Source of the DNA: Thermoleophilia bacterium
GTDB lineage: Bacteria; Actinomycetota; Thermoleophilia; Gaiellales; JAICJC01
Assembly: GCA_025928435.1 (NCBI GenBank)
Contig: JAICJM010000066.1
Location: 1 to 18,136 of the forward strand
Direction: 5' to 3'
Length of the DNA stretch: 18,136 nucleotides
Shown here: positions 9,372 to 16,779 of the stretch, in pieces
How positions within the stretch are numbered: position 1 is the first letter of the stretch
Layout: every line of letters starts with the position of its first letter
The notes under the pieces: generated by a model
What the model was told of the DNA's origin: nothing
Database searches by the model: none
Seen by the model: only the letters and a program-made list of their open reading frames with translations
Program-made: the position numbers and the translations under genes

Positions 9372-10405
9372 TCACCGACGCGATCAGGACGCTGGTCGAA
9401 GGCCGTGACCTCTCGGCGGAGGAGACGCACATCGCCATGATGCAGGTGATGAGCGGCGACGCGTCGCCGACGCAGATCTCGGCCTTCGTCGTCGCGCTGC
9501 GGATGAAGGGCGAGACGCCCGACGAGATCGCCGGCTGCGCCCGGGCGATGCGCGCCCACGTGACCCCGGCCCGGCCGTCGCGGGCCGACCTCGTCGACAC
9601 CTGCGGCACGGGCGGCGACGGCCTGAACACGTTCAACATCTCGACGTCGGCGGCGCTGGTCGCGGCCGCGGCCGGCGCGACGGTGGCCAAGCACGGCAAC
9701 CGGGCCATGTCGTCGCGCACCGGCTCCGCCGACGTGCTCGAGGCCCTCGGCGTGCGCATCGACCTGGCACCCGCCGACGTGGCCGAGTGCATCGACACCG
9801 TGGGCTTCGGGTTCCTGTTCGCGCAGGCCCACCACCCGGCCATGCGCCACGTCGGGCCGGTGCGGCAGGAGCTCGGCATCCGCACCGTATTCAACCTGCT
9901 CGGCCCGCTCACGAACCCGGCCGGCGCCCGCCGCCAGGTGCTCGGCGTGTACTCCGAGGGGCTGGTCGAGCCGATCGCGCACGTGCTCGCCAAGCTCGGC
10001 GCGGAGCACGCGATGGTCGTGCACGGCTTCGGCGGACTGGACGAGCTCACGCCGACCGGCGAGAACCTCGTGTCCGAGGTGCGCGCCGGCGAGGTGCGCA
10101 CCTACACGCTCGATCCGGCCCCGCTCTCGACGGGACCGGGGCCGGGCAGCCCGGACGACCTGCGCTGCGGCGGCGACCCGGCCCAGAACGCCGCCGTGAT
10201 CCTGACCGTGTTCGACGGCGAGAAGGGCCCGCGCCGCGACGCCGTCATCCTGAACGCCGCCGCCGCGCTCGTCTGCGGCGGGGTCATGCCGGCGCTCGAG
10301 GACGCGATCGACGCCGCCGTCGAGGCGATCGACAGCGGCGCCGCCCTGGGCAAGCTCGAGCAGCTGGTCGCGTTCACCCGCGCCCGCGCGCCGGAGGCGG
10401 CATGA
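9368..10405 (+). CDS. trpD: Anthranilate phosphoribosyltransferase
   Basis: Joins anthranilate to PRPP giving phosphoribosylanthranilate. The 345-residue length is typical. The PRPP-binding signature is DTCGTGGDG (residues 77-85), followed by NTFNISTSAA and KHGNRAMSSRTGSAD, then HHPAMRHVGPVRQELGIRT-like and LLGPLTNPAGA. The GTG at 9368 overlaps the trpG TGA, and translation from it gives ITDAIRTLVEGRDLS, the normal N-terminus. The long alternative frames here on either strand are shadows. Confidence 0.96.
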
Positions 10406-11127
10406 GCGGCTACCTCACCCGCCTGGGCGGCGACATCCGCCGCGACGCGCCCGAGCCGGCGCGCGGCTTCGCTGACGCGCTCGCGTCCGGCCCGGCGGTG
10501 ACGGTGATCGCGGAGATCAAGCGCGCCTCGCCGTCGCAGGGCGCGATCGCCCCCGAGGCCGACGTTGCCTCCACGGCGCGCGCGTACGCGGCGGGCGGCG
10601 CCGCCGCGATGTCGGTGCTCTGCGCGCAGCGCGACTTCGGCGGCAGCCTGGACGACCTGGCCGCGGCCCGGCGGGCCGCCGGCCTGCCCGCGATCGCGAA
10701 GGACTTCACCGTCTTCCCCGAGCAAGTCGCGGCCCAGCGCCTGGCCGGGGCCGACGCGATCCTGGTCATCCTGGCGATGGTGAGCGACGACGAGGCCCGG
10801 CGGCTGCTGCAGGCGGCCGGGCTCCTGGGGATGGACGCGCTCGTCGAGACGCACTCGGCGGACGAGGTCGAGCGGGCGCTGGGGCTCGAGGCCGCCGTGA
10901 TCGGCGTGAACGCGCGCGACCTGGACACGCTGGCGGTCGATCGCGAGCGCCAGCTGGAGCTGGTCGCCTCGCTGCCCGATTCGGTCGTGCGCGTGGCGGA
11001 GTCGGGCGTGTCCTCGCGCGCCGACGTCGAGGCCGCGCGCGACGCGGGCGCCGACGCCGTGCTCGTCGGGACCGCGCTCATGCGCGCGCCCGGGCTGCTG
11101 GCCGAGCTGGTGGGGGTGGCGCGGTGA
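10402..11127 (+). CDS. trpC: Indole-3-glycerol phosphate synthase
   Basis: TIM-barrel enzyme that closes the indole ring, 241 residues and a little short at the N-terminus compared with the family. Catalytic residues appear in order: E38 and K40 in AEIKRASPS, K100 in AKDF, E149 in VETHS, N170 in GVNARDL, and E200-S201 in VAESGV. Some usually conserved context differs (LCAQRDFGG where most have a T-E-x-x-F-GG pattern, AKDF instead of RKDF), so it is a divergent but probably active enzyme. It overlaps trpD by ATGA and trpF by GTGA. Confidence 0.93.
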   Translation: MSGYLTRLGGDIRRDAPEPARGFADALASGPAVTVIAEIKRASPSQGAIAPEADVASTARAYAAGGAAAMSVLCAQRDFGGSLDDLAAARRAAGLPAIAKDFTVFPEQVAAQRLAGADAILVILAMVSDDEARRLLQAAGLLGMDALVETHSADEVERALGLEAAVIGVNARDLDTLAVDRERQLELVASLPDSVVRVAESGVSSRADVEAARDAGADAVLVGTALMRAPGLLAELVGVAR

Positions 11128-11708
11128 CGCTCGTGAAGATCTGCGGCCTGACCCGCGAGCAGGACGTCGACGCCGCCGTCGCCGCGGGCGCCGACATGGT
11201 CGGCTTCGTCCTCGTCCCCGACACGCCCCGCTACGTCGAGCTCGGCCGCGCGCAGGCGCTCGCCGCCCGCGTCCCCGACGGCGTGAAGACGGTGGCGGTG
11301 GTGAGCGGCGGGCCGGTGGGGACTGTCCCCGCTGGCGGGGACAGTCCCCGGTTCGATGGTTTCGATCTCGTACAGACATACGAGCTGCCCGGGGACTTCC
11401 GGGGCACCATCGTGGCGGCGCGCGGTGAGCCGCCGGCGGGCGTCCCCGGCGACGTGCCGGTGCAGCTCGACCTCGAGTACGGGTCGCGGCCGGACGCGGC
11501 GGCGCTGCACAAGCACTGGGAGCGGGCCGCCCGCGTGCCCAACCCGATCATGCTGGGCGGGAGCCTCGACCCCGACAACGTCGCCGCGGCGATCGCCGTC
11601 GCACACCCCTGGGCCGTCGACACGTCGCGCGGCGTGGAGTCGTCGCCGGGCGTCAAGGATCACGAGCGCGTGCGCGCGTTCGTGCGCAACGCGAAGGAGG
11701 CCTCGTGA
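11124..11708 (+). CDS. trpF: Phosphoribosylanthranilate isomerase, divergent, with embedded palindromic repeat
   Basis: Expected to isomerise phosphoribosylanthranilate to CdRP. The 194-residue protein keeps the N-terminal VKICGLT with the catalytic C7, [17 protein letters not shown], a candidate catalytic D116 in VQLDLEYG, and the C-terminal block GGSLDPDNV and [16 protein letters not shown]. Two family motifs are not recognisable: the VQLHG strand reads LVQTYE, and the G-G-S/T-G-K-T-F-D-W loop after the catalytic Asp is replaced by [13 protein letters not shown]. Residues about 65-76 are encoded by a 32-base palindrome (11318-11349). Position between trpC and trpB with 4-base overlaps supports the name. 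Activity is uncertain; in several actinobacteria PriA performs this step. Confidence 0.82.
   Translation: MTLVKICGLTREQDVDAAVAAGADMVGFVLVPDTPRYVELGRAQALAARVPDGVKTVAVVSGGPVGTVPAGGDSPRFDGFDLVQTYELPGDFRGTIVAARGEPPAGVPGDVPVQLDLEYGSRPDAAALHKHWERAARVPNPIMLGGSLDPDNVAAAIAVAHPWAVDTSRGVESSPGVKDHERVRAFVRNAKEAS
11318..11349. repeat. Perfect palindromic repeat, copy 2, inside trpF
   Basis: Arms GGGGACTGTCCCCG (11318-11331) and CGGGGACAGTCCCC (11336-11349) are perfect 14-base reverse complements around the loop CTGG. The arms match the copy at 2751-2781, which has loop CTGGA. Here the repeat is read in frame as [10 protein letters not shown], keeping trpF open. Such a stem in an mRNA could also slow translation or affect downstream gene expression. 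Confidence 0.9.
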
Positions 11709-12871
11709 GCACGCTCCCCGACGATCGCGGACGCTTCGGCGCCTACGGCGGCCGGTTCGTCCCCGAGACGGTGATGGGCGCGCTCGACGAGCTGGCCGTG
11801 GGCTACCGGGCCGCGGCCGCCGACCCGGCCGTCGCCGCCGACGTCGAGCGGCTGGGGCGCGACTACGTGGGCCGGCCGACGCCGCTGTACCTGGCCGAGC
11901 GCCTGGGCGAGCAGGTCGGCGCCCGCATCTGGCTCAAACGTGAGGACCTGAACCACACCGGCGCCCACAAGATCAACAACGCGGTCGGCCAGGCGCTGCT
12001 GGCCGTGCGGCTCGGCAAGCGCCGGATCGTGGCCGAGACCGGCGCGGGCCAGCACGGCGTCGCCTCCGCCACCGTGTGCGCCCGCTTCGGGCTCGAATGC
12101 CACGTCTACATGGGCGAGGAGGACATCCGCCGCCAGCACCCCAACGTCGTGCGGATGCACATGCTGGGCGCCGAGGTGATCCCGGTCAGCGCCGGGGCGG
12201 GGACGCTCAAGGACGCGATGAACGAGGCCATCCGCGACTGGATCACGAACGTCGAGACGACCCACTACCTGATCGGCTCGGCCGCCGGCCCGCACCCCTA
12301 CCCGGAGATCGTGCGCGACCTGCAGTCCGTGATCGGCCGCGAGGCCCGGGCGCAGATCACCGAGCGCGAGGGGCGCCTGCCGGACGTCGTGTGCGCCTGC
12401 GTGGGCGGCGGGTCGAACGCGATCGGCCTGTTCCATCCCTTCGTCCCCGACGAGGGCGTGCGTCTGATCGGGGCCGAGGCCGGCGGCGACGAGCGCGGCC
12501 ACGCCGCGACGCTCTCGAAGGGGCGCGTCTCGGTGCTGCACGGCTCCCGCAGCTACGTGCTCGCCGACGCCGACGGCCAGGTGCTCGAGACGCACTCGAT
12601 CTCGGCCGGGCTCGACTACCCGGGCGTCGGGCCGGAGCACTCCTACCTGAAGGACTCCGGCCGGGCCGCCTACGAGCCGGTCACCGACGCCGACGCGCTC
12701 GCCGCCTTCCATCTGCTGTGCCGGCGCGAGGGGATCATCCCCGCGCTCGAGTCGTCCCACGCCCTGGCGCTCGCACTGCGCTCGGCGCAGCCGGGCGAGG
12801 TGTGGCTGATCGGCCTCTCGGGCCGCGGCGACAAGGACGTCGACGCCGTCGAGGCGGTCGAGGCGCGGTGA
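11705..12871 (+). CDS. trpB: Tryptophan synthase beta chain
   Basis: PLP enzyme of 388 residues that condenses indole with serine. The N-terminus reads [15 protein letters not shown]. The PLP Lys is K89 in [11 protein letters not shown], the catalytic Glu lies in AETGAGQHG, the PLP-phosphate loop is VGGGSNAIG, and [13 protein letters not shown] and SGRGDKD complete the signature. It belongs to the TrpB1 type that pairs with TrpA. The GTG at 11705 overlaps the trpF stop, and the TGA overlaps the trpA GTG, which fits the coupled synthesis of a 1:1 complex. Confidence 0.97.
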   Translation: MSTLPDDRGRFGAYGGRFVPETVMGALDELAVGYRAAAADPAVAADVERLGRDYVGRPTPLYLAERLGEQVGARIWLKREDLNHTGAHKINNAVGQALLAVRLGKRRIVAETGAGQHGVASATVCARFGLECHVYMGEEDIRRQHPNVVRMHMLGAEVIPVSAGAGTLKDAMNEAIRDWITNVETTHYLIGSAAGPHPYPEIVRDLQSVIGREARAQITEREGRLPDVVCACVGGGSNAIGLFHPFVPDEGVRLIGAEAGGDERGHAATLSKGRVSVLHGSRSYVLADADGQVLETHSISAGLDYPGVGPEHSYLKDSGRAAYEPVTDADALAAFHLLCRREGIIPALESSHALALALRSAQPGEVWLIGLSGRGDKDVDAVEAVEAR

Positions 12872-13620
12872 GGCTGTCCCCGCCGGTCGTCTCGATCTAC
12901 CTGATGGCCGACACCGACACGGCCGACCTGGCCGAGGCGGCGGCCAGGGCGGGCGCCGGCCTGTTCGAGATCGGGATCCCCTACTCCGACCCGCTCGCCG
13001 ACGGGCCGACGGTGCAGCGGGCCGGCCAGCGGTCGCTGCGCGGCGGGATGACGACGCCCCGCGCGCTCGAGGTGCTGCGCGACATCCGCGCGCGGGTGGA
13101 CGTCCCGCTCGTGCCGATGACCTACGCCGCGCCGGTGATGGCCTACGGCGAGGCCCGCTTCTGCGCGGACGCCGCCGCCGCCGGCGCCTCGGGCCTGATC
13201 GTGCCCGACGTGCCCGCGGACGAGGCCGGGGACATCGAGGCGGGCTGCCGCGCGCACGGCCTCGATCTCGTCCCGCTGCTCGCGCCGACGTCGGCCGACG
13301 ACCGCATCGCCCTGGCCTGCGCGCAGGCCGGCGGCTTCATCTACCTCGTGTCGGTCGCCGGCGTGACCGGCGCCCGCGAGCGCCTCTCCGGCCGCGTCGC
13401 CGAGCTCGCCCGGCGCGTCCGCGCCCACACCGACCTGCCGCTGCTCGTCGGCTTCGGCATCTCGGCGCCGGAGCACGCGATCGCCGCGCTCGAGGCGGGC
13501 GCCGACGGGGTGGTGATCGGGTCGAAGGCCATCGAGGTGTCGGAGGCGGGCGGGCCCGACGCCCTGGCCGAGTTCGTCGCGTCGATGGTGGCGGCGGTCG
13601 CCGCACCAAGAGGGGTCTGA
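12868..13620 (+). CDS. trpA: Tryptophan synthase alpha chain
   Basis: TIM-barrel lyase that cleaves indole-3-glycerol phosphate and channels indole to TrpB. It is 250 residues long, shorter than usual because the N-terminal extension is missing. Catalytic residues are E34 in [15 protein letters not shown] and D45 in the same motif. [35 protein letters not shown] and [11 protein letters not shown] follow, the last two being phosphate-binding regions. The GTG start at 12868 overlaps the trpB stop; open frame further upstream is trpB shadow. The last codons and the TGA lie inside the palindrome at 13601-13635, so the C-terminus APRGV is partly repeat-encoded. It is the last gene of the operon. 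Confidence 0.95.
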   Translation: MRLSPPVVSIYLMADTDTADLAEAAARAGAGLFEIGIPYSDPLADGPTVQRAGQRSLRGGMTTPRALEVLRDIRARVDVPLVPMTYAAPVMAYGEARFCADAAAAGASGLIVPDVPADEAGDIEAGCRAHGLDLVPLLAPTSADDRIALACAQAGGFIYLVSVAGVTGARERLSGRVAELARRVRAHTDLPLLVGFGISAPEHAIAALEAGADGVVIGSKAIEVSEAGGPDALAEFVASMVAAVAAPRGV

Positions 13621-13635
13621 CCCCGTTTGGTGCGG
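13601..13635. repeat. Two-tier palindrome over the trpA stop codon, possible trp operon 3' end
   Basis: Outer arms CCGCACCAA (13601-13609) and TTGGTGCGG (13627-13635) enclose inner arms GGGGT (13612-13616) and ACCCC (13620-13624) with the loop CTG. The trpA TGA falls in the loop and second arm. There is no T-tract afterwards, so it is not a standard intrinsic terminator, but it is the only hairpin between trpA and the response-regulator gene and may define the mRNA 3' end. The core GGGGTCTGACCCC differs in sequence from the two GGGACTGTCCCC repeats. Confidence 0.75.
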
Positions 13636-13663
13636 CCGTTAGAGCCGCCCAATCGCCGGTCGC

Positions 13664-13669
13664 TACGCT
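13664..13669 (+). promoter_or_regulatory. Candidate -10 element (TACGCT) of the two-component operon
   Basis: TACGCT ends six bases before the response-regulator ATG, and no Shine-Dalgarno is present, which suggests a leaderless mRNA. The identical hexamer with identical spacing precedes the carboxylase GTG at 17294. A weak -35 (TTAGAG at 13639-13644) is 19 bases upstream. Confidence 0.42.
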
Positions 13670-13675
13670 TGGCGC

Positions 13676-14350
13676 ATGCACATCCTCGTCGTCGAAGACG
13701 ACCGGCCGCTGGCGCGGATCCTGCGCAAATCGATCGAGTCGAGCGGCCACACCGTCGACATCGTCGGCGACGGCGACGAGGCGCTGCGGGTGGCCCGCAC
13801 CCGCGCGCACGACGCGCTCGTGCTCGACCTGCAGCTGCCGCGGCTGTCCGGGATCGAGGTGTGCCGCCGGCTGCGCGACGACGGCAACGCGGTGCCGATC
13901 ATCATGCTGACGGCCCGCGGGACCGTCGCCGACCGGATCGAGGGCCTCGACGTCGGCGCCGACGACTACCTGCCCAAGCCGTTCTCGCTGGCCGAGCTCC
14001 AGGCCCGGCTGCGGGCGCTCCACCGCCGCGGCAAGGTCGACCCCGAGCTGCTTCGCTCGGGCCCGCTCGAGCTCGACACGACCGCGCGCGAGCTGCGTGT
14101 GAACGGTACGTCGGTCGAGCTCACCGGGACCGAGCTGGCCCTGCTCGAGTACCTGATGCGCAACCCGGGCGTCGTGCTCTCCCGCGACCAGTTGCGCGAG
14201 CAGGTCTGGGGCGACGGGTTCGAGCACGCGTCGAACGTCGTCGACATCTACGTGCACTACGTCCGCCGGAAGCTGAAACGGGCGGGCGCCGACCAGGATC
14301 CCATCCGCACGGTGCGCGGGCTCGGGTACAGCTTCCGCCGCGCCGACTGA
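13676..14350 (+). CDS. OmpR/PhoB-family response regulator
   Basis: A 224-residue DNA-binding response regulator. The receiver (residues 1-115) has the acidic pocket E7-D8-D9, the phosphoacceptor D51 in LVLDLQLP, T79 in MLTAR and K101 in LPKPF, so it is fully equipped for phosphorylation. The C-terminal winged-helix domain (about 130-222) shows ELTGTELALLEYLMRNPG, LSRDQLREQVWG, SNVVDIYVHYVRRKL and IRTVRGLGYSFR. The partner kinase follows after an inserted repeat element. ATG 13676 is the first start and matches the usual N-terminus. Target genes are unknown; the divergently read DUF4097 operon downstream of the kinase is a candidate only by proximity. Confidence 0.95.
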   Translation: MHILVVEDDRPLARILRKSIESSGHTVDIVGDGDEALRVARTRAHDALVLDLQLPRLSGIEVCRRLRDDGNAVPIIMLTARGTVADRIEGLDVGADDYLPKPFSLAELQARLRALHRRGKVDPELLRSGPLELDTTARELRVNGTSVELTGTELALLEYLMRNPGVVLSRDQLREQVWGDGFEHASNVVDIYVHYVRRKLKRAGADQDPIRTVRGLGYSFRRAD

Positions 14351-14359
14351 GACACTTCG

Positions 14360-14562
14360 TAGATGAGCGATCCCACGGCTCGTGATGTCCTGGGTGGCTG
14401 CGAACCGAGCAGCGCAAGGACGCAGGGAGCGCTCATAGCCGGTCCTATGGGCGCGACCGAGGACGAAGCGATGCGACGGTTCGCGGTCACAGCCCCACCA
14501 CATCTCTTCAACTCACGAGCTCTCGGCGTCCAGGCGCGCGAGGCCGTGGGATCGCTCATCTA
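14360..14562. mobile_element. 203-nt MITE-like element with perfect 20-bp terminal inverted repeats
   Basis: TAGATGAGCGATCCCACGGC at 14360-14379 is repeated exactly in inverse orientation at 14543-14562. Similarity continues imperfectly inward for about another 15 bases. Between them lies a second, imperfect palindrome centred near 14441: GCGAACCG (14400-14407) with CGGTTCGC (14477-14484), and CATAG (14434-14438) with CTATG (14445-14449). No transposase is encoded and no clear target-site duplication is visible, so a non-autonomous transposable element or a structured repeat are both possible. It fills the gap between the response regulator and its kinase, ending one base before the kinase GTG. 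Confidence 0.65.
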
Positions 14563-14563
14563 G
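14363..14563 (+). CDS. Possible small ORF spanning the inverted-repeat element
   Basis: A 66-codon frame starts with ATG inside the left inverted repeat, 12 bases after the response-regulator stop, and ends in a TAG that abuts the kinase GTG at 14564. The protein begins MSDPTARDVLGG and ends EAVGSLI; because of the inverted repeats, the reverse strand carries a frame that likewise begins MSDPTA and ends AVGSLI. No recognisable domain. It may be meaningless, but its position could hand ribosomes from regulator to kinase across the insertion. Low confidence as a genuine protein gene. Confidence 0.25.
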   Translation: MSDPTARDVLGGCEPSSARTQGALIAGPMGATEDEAMRRFAVTAPPHLFNSRALGVQAREAVGSLI

Positions 14564-15763
14564 GTGTTCCAGAGCACGCGCATCCGGCTGACCGCCTGGT
14601 ACGTGGGGGTGCTGGGGGTCTTCCTGATCGCCCTGGGGGTCGCCGTCTTCCAGCTCGAGGAGCGCCAGCTGCGCACGAACGCCGACCAGGGGCTGCGGGC
14701 GACGGCGGAGAAGTTCGAGACGAACGTGCGCAAGCGCAGCCTCGACTACGCCTCCGGCGCCTACTACGGCAACTACATCGTCGCGGTGAGCGACGGCAGC
14801 CGCGCGCCGACCGACAGCAACGGCCACCAGTCGAACCGGGCGTCCGTCCTCGCGGCGTTCGCCCACGGAACCGATCTGCGCACGATCGAGCGCCGCGGCG
14901 AGACCTTCCGCATCTACTCGGCGAAGCTTCCGGGCCGCGACATCGCCGTCCAGGTGGCACGCTCCCTGGAGCCGGAGGAGGACGCGCTCCACGGGCTGCT
15001 GCGCAACATGCTGCTCGGCGCCGCCGTCTGCGTCGCCGTGGCGGCGGTCGGCGGGTGGTTCCTGGCAGGGAAGTCGCTCTCCCCGGTCGCGGCCGCGTTC
15101 GACCGCCAGCAGACGTTCGTGGCGGACGCGTCGCACGAGCTGCGCACGCCGCTGTCCGTCATCCGGGCCAACGCCGAGTACCTGCAGGGGGAGCAGCCCG
15201 AGAGCGAGGAGGCGGCCGAGATCCTGGCCGAGACCGACCGGCTGGCGTCGCTGGTCGACGCGCTGCTCGCGCTCGCCCGCGGCCAGGGCGGGGGCGCGGC
15301 CGAGCGCGCCGTCGACCTGGGCGAGCTCGTGACGTCGTCCGCCCACGCCATGCTGCCGCTGGCGGGCGACCGCAAGGTGTCCCTCGACGTCGAGGCGGCC
15401 CCCGGCATCGAGGTGCGCGGCAACCCCGATCAGCTGCGCCAGCTCGTCCTGATCCTGGTCGACAACGCCCTGCGCTACACGCCCGAGGGCGGGCGGGTCA
15501 GCGTCGGCGCGCGCCGGGTGGACGGCTCGGCGGAGATCGCGGTCAGGGACACGGGGATCGGGATCGACCCGGATGCGCTCGAGCATGTGTTCGAGCGTTT
15601 CTACCGCGCCGACGACGCCCGCACCCGGGCCTTCGGGGGCGCGGGCCTCGGGCTCTCGATCGCCGAGCAGCTCGCGACCGGCCACGGCGGCCGCATCTCG
15701 GCCCGGTCAACGCCGGGCCGCGGCAGCACCTTCACGGTGACCCTGCCGCTCGGCCCCGGCTGA
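14564..15763 (+). CDS. Membrane sensor histidine kinase
   Basis: A 399-residue sensor kinase, partner of the preceding response regulator. Transmembrane segment 1 is about residues 11-30 and segment 2 about 149-168, enclosing a roughly 115-residue extracytoplasmic sensor region without recognised domain. HAMP is reduced to a very short linker. The phosphoacceptor is H191 in ADASHELRTPLSVIRA (H box). The ATPase domain has VDNALRYTPEGG (N box), RDTGIGI (G1), FERFYRADDARTR (F box) and GGAGLGLSIAEQ (G2). The GTG at 14564 comes directly after the inverted-repeat element; no Shine-Dalgarno is visible. The next in-frame Met lies far inside the protein, so GTG is preferred. The signal sensed is unknown. 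Confidence 0.92.
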   Translation: MFQSTRIRLTAWYVGVLGVFLIALGVAVFQLEERQLRTNADQGLRATAEKFETNVRKRSLDYASGAYYGNYIVAVSDGSRAPTDSNGHQSNRASVLAAFAHGTDLRTIERRGETFRIYSAKLPGRDIAVQVARSLEPEEDALHGLLRNMLLGAAVCVAVAAVGGWFLAGKSLSPVAAAFDRQQTFVADASHELRTPLSVIRANAEYLQGEQPESEEAAEILAETDRLASLVDALLALARGQGGGAAERAVDLGELVTSSAHAMLPLAGDRKVSLDVEAAPGIEVRGNPDQLRQLVLILVDNALRYTPEGGRVSVGARRVDGSAEIAVRDTGIGIDPDALEHVFERFYRADDARTRAFGGAGLGLSIAEQLATGHGGRISARSTPGRGSTFTVTLPLGPG

Positions 15764-15778
15764 GCGGCCTGCGCGCGG

Positions 15779-16558
15779 CTACGCGGCCTGGGAGGGCACC
15801 GGCTCGGCCCGGGTGACGACGATGTCGCCGCTCAGCGACGTCGCTCGCAGCTCCACGTCGGCGGGACCGCCGTCGGGGGCCGAACCGGTGACCGGCAGCT
15901 CCGAGTGGACGTCGCCCGAGGCCGAGGTGGCATCGACGTACAGGCTCGCGCCGCGCGCGATCGCGGCCTCGAGGTCGCCCGACATGCTCCGCAGCCCGAC
16001 CGTCCCGCCGGCCGCCCGCGTGATGCGGACGTCGCCGGACATCGTGTTGACGTCGAGCGCCGTCGTCGTCTCGCGGACGCGCACGTCACCCGACATCGTG
16101 TTCACGCCCGTGTCGCCCGTCACCGTGCCGAGGGCGACGTCACCGCTGGCCGTCTTCACCGCGGCCCGGCCCGCCGCGGACTCGATGTGGACGTCGCCCG
16201 ACGCCGTGCGCACGTCCGCGTTGCCGAGGCGGCCGAGCACCTCGACGGCGGCCGATGCGGTGGACGCGTCGAGGCCGAGGCCGTGCGGGCCGTGCACGCG
16301 GATCAGCACCGAGGCGTCGCCGAGCCCGGGCAAGAGCCGCTTGCGCTTCGGCACCTCGACGAGGAGCTCATGCCCGCCCCCGTGGATCTCGCGCAGCTCC
16401 TCGACGAGCGAGTCGGCGGCTTCGCGGGAGGCGGAGGAGCCGTTCATCGGCGTGGCCTCGACGACCGTCTCGGCCGTGTCCGCCGTCTCGATCTCGCAAC
16501 GACCGGAGAGCAGGCGCACCTTGAGCCGCACGCCGTTCGGGGTGTGATGGGTTGCCAT
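15779..16558 (-). CDS. DUF4097-type beta-strand repeat protein (putative adhesin-like)
   Basis: A 259-residue protein with a repeated strand-turn pattern in its C-terminal half: S-G-D followed by V, L or I at residues 120, 138, 156, 174, 193, 214 and 243, plus T-G-D at 148. This 18- to 20-residue periodicity of T-x-S-G-D-V/I is the hallmark of DUF4097 proteins, which are predicted to form a right-handed beta-solenoid. There is no signal peptide or transmembrane segment, so it is probably cytoplasmic, unlike many family members. ATG 16558 has a perfect AGGAGGAG ribosome-binding site. It is the last gene of a three-gene operon and converges on the histidine kinase with a 15-base gap. Molecular function unknown. 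Confidence 0.85.
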   Translation of the reverse strand: MATHHTPNGVRLKVRLLSGRCEIETADTAETVVEATPMNGSSASREAADSLVEELREIHGGGHELLVEVPKRKRLLPGLGDASVLIRVHGPHGLGLDASTASAAVEVLGRLGNADVRTASGDVHIESAAGRAAVKTASGDVALGTVTGDTGVNTMSGDVRVRETTTALDVNTMSGDVRITRAAGGTVGLRSMSGDLEAAIARGASLYVDATSASGDVHSELPVTGSAPDGGPADVELRATSLSGDIVVTRAEPVPSQAA

Positions 16559-16579
16559 GGTCGGTCTCCTCCTGGGAGC

Positions 16580-16768
16580 TCACGCCCGGGCGAAGCCGGA
16601 CAGGTGGTGGACGGGGCGGCGCCGTCGCATCGCGGCGGCGGCGTTCGCAGCGGGAGCGGACGGCGCGGAGGGGACGTCCTCCCGGGGCGCGGCGGGACCC
16701 TGCGGGTGGCGTGGCCGCAGCTTGGCCAGCTCGGACGCCGGCAGCCGCAGGCTGTACATGTCGCTCAT
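16580..16768 (-). CDS. 62-residue Pro/Ala-rich small protein
   Basis: Small open frame with a strong ribosome-binding site (GAGGAGAGG) a few bases before ATG 16768, eleven bases after the stop of the RHH gene and 21 bases before the DUF4097 start, so it is most likely translated as the middle gene of the operon. The protein begins MSDMYSLRLPASELAKLRPR, continues with a disordered Pro/Ala/Ser stretch (QGPAAPREDVPSAPSAPA), then a basic RRRRP patch and HHLSGFARA at the C-terminus. No known domain or membrane segment. The upstream in-frame ATG at 16783 would overlap the preceding gene, and I do not favour it. Confidence 0.65.
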   Translation of the reverse strand: MSDMYSLRLPASELAKLRPRHPQGPAAPREDVPSAPSAPAANAAAAMRRRRPVHHLSGFARA

Positions 16769-16779
16769 GACCTCTCCTC

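Noticed and set aside
12868..12888. Half-match to the GGGACTGTCCCC repeat at the trpA start (GCTGTCCCCGCC)
   Set aside because: It has no matching second arm and lies in normal coding sequence; likely coincidence. A similar partial match near 3998-4013 was dismissed for the same reason.
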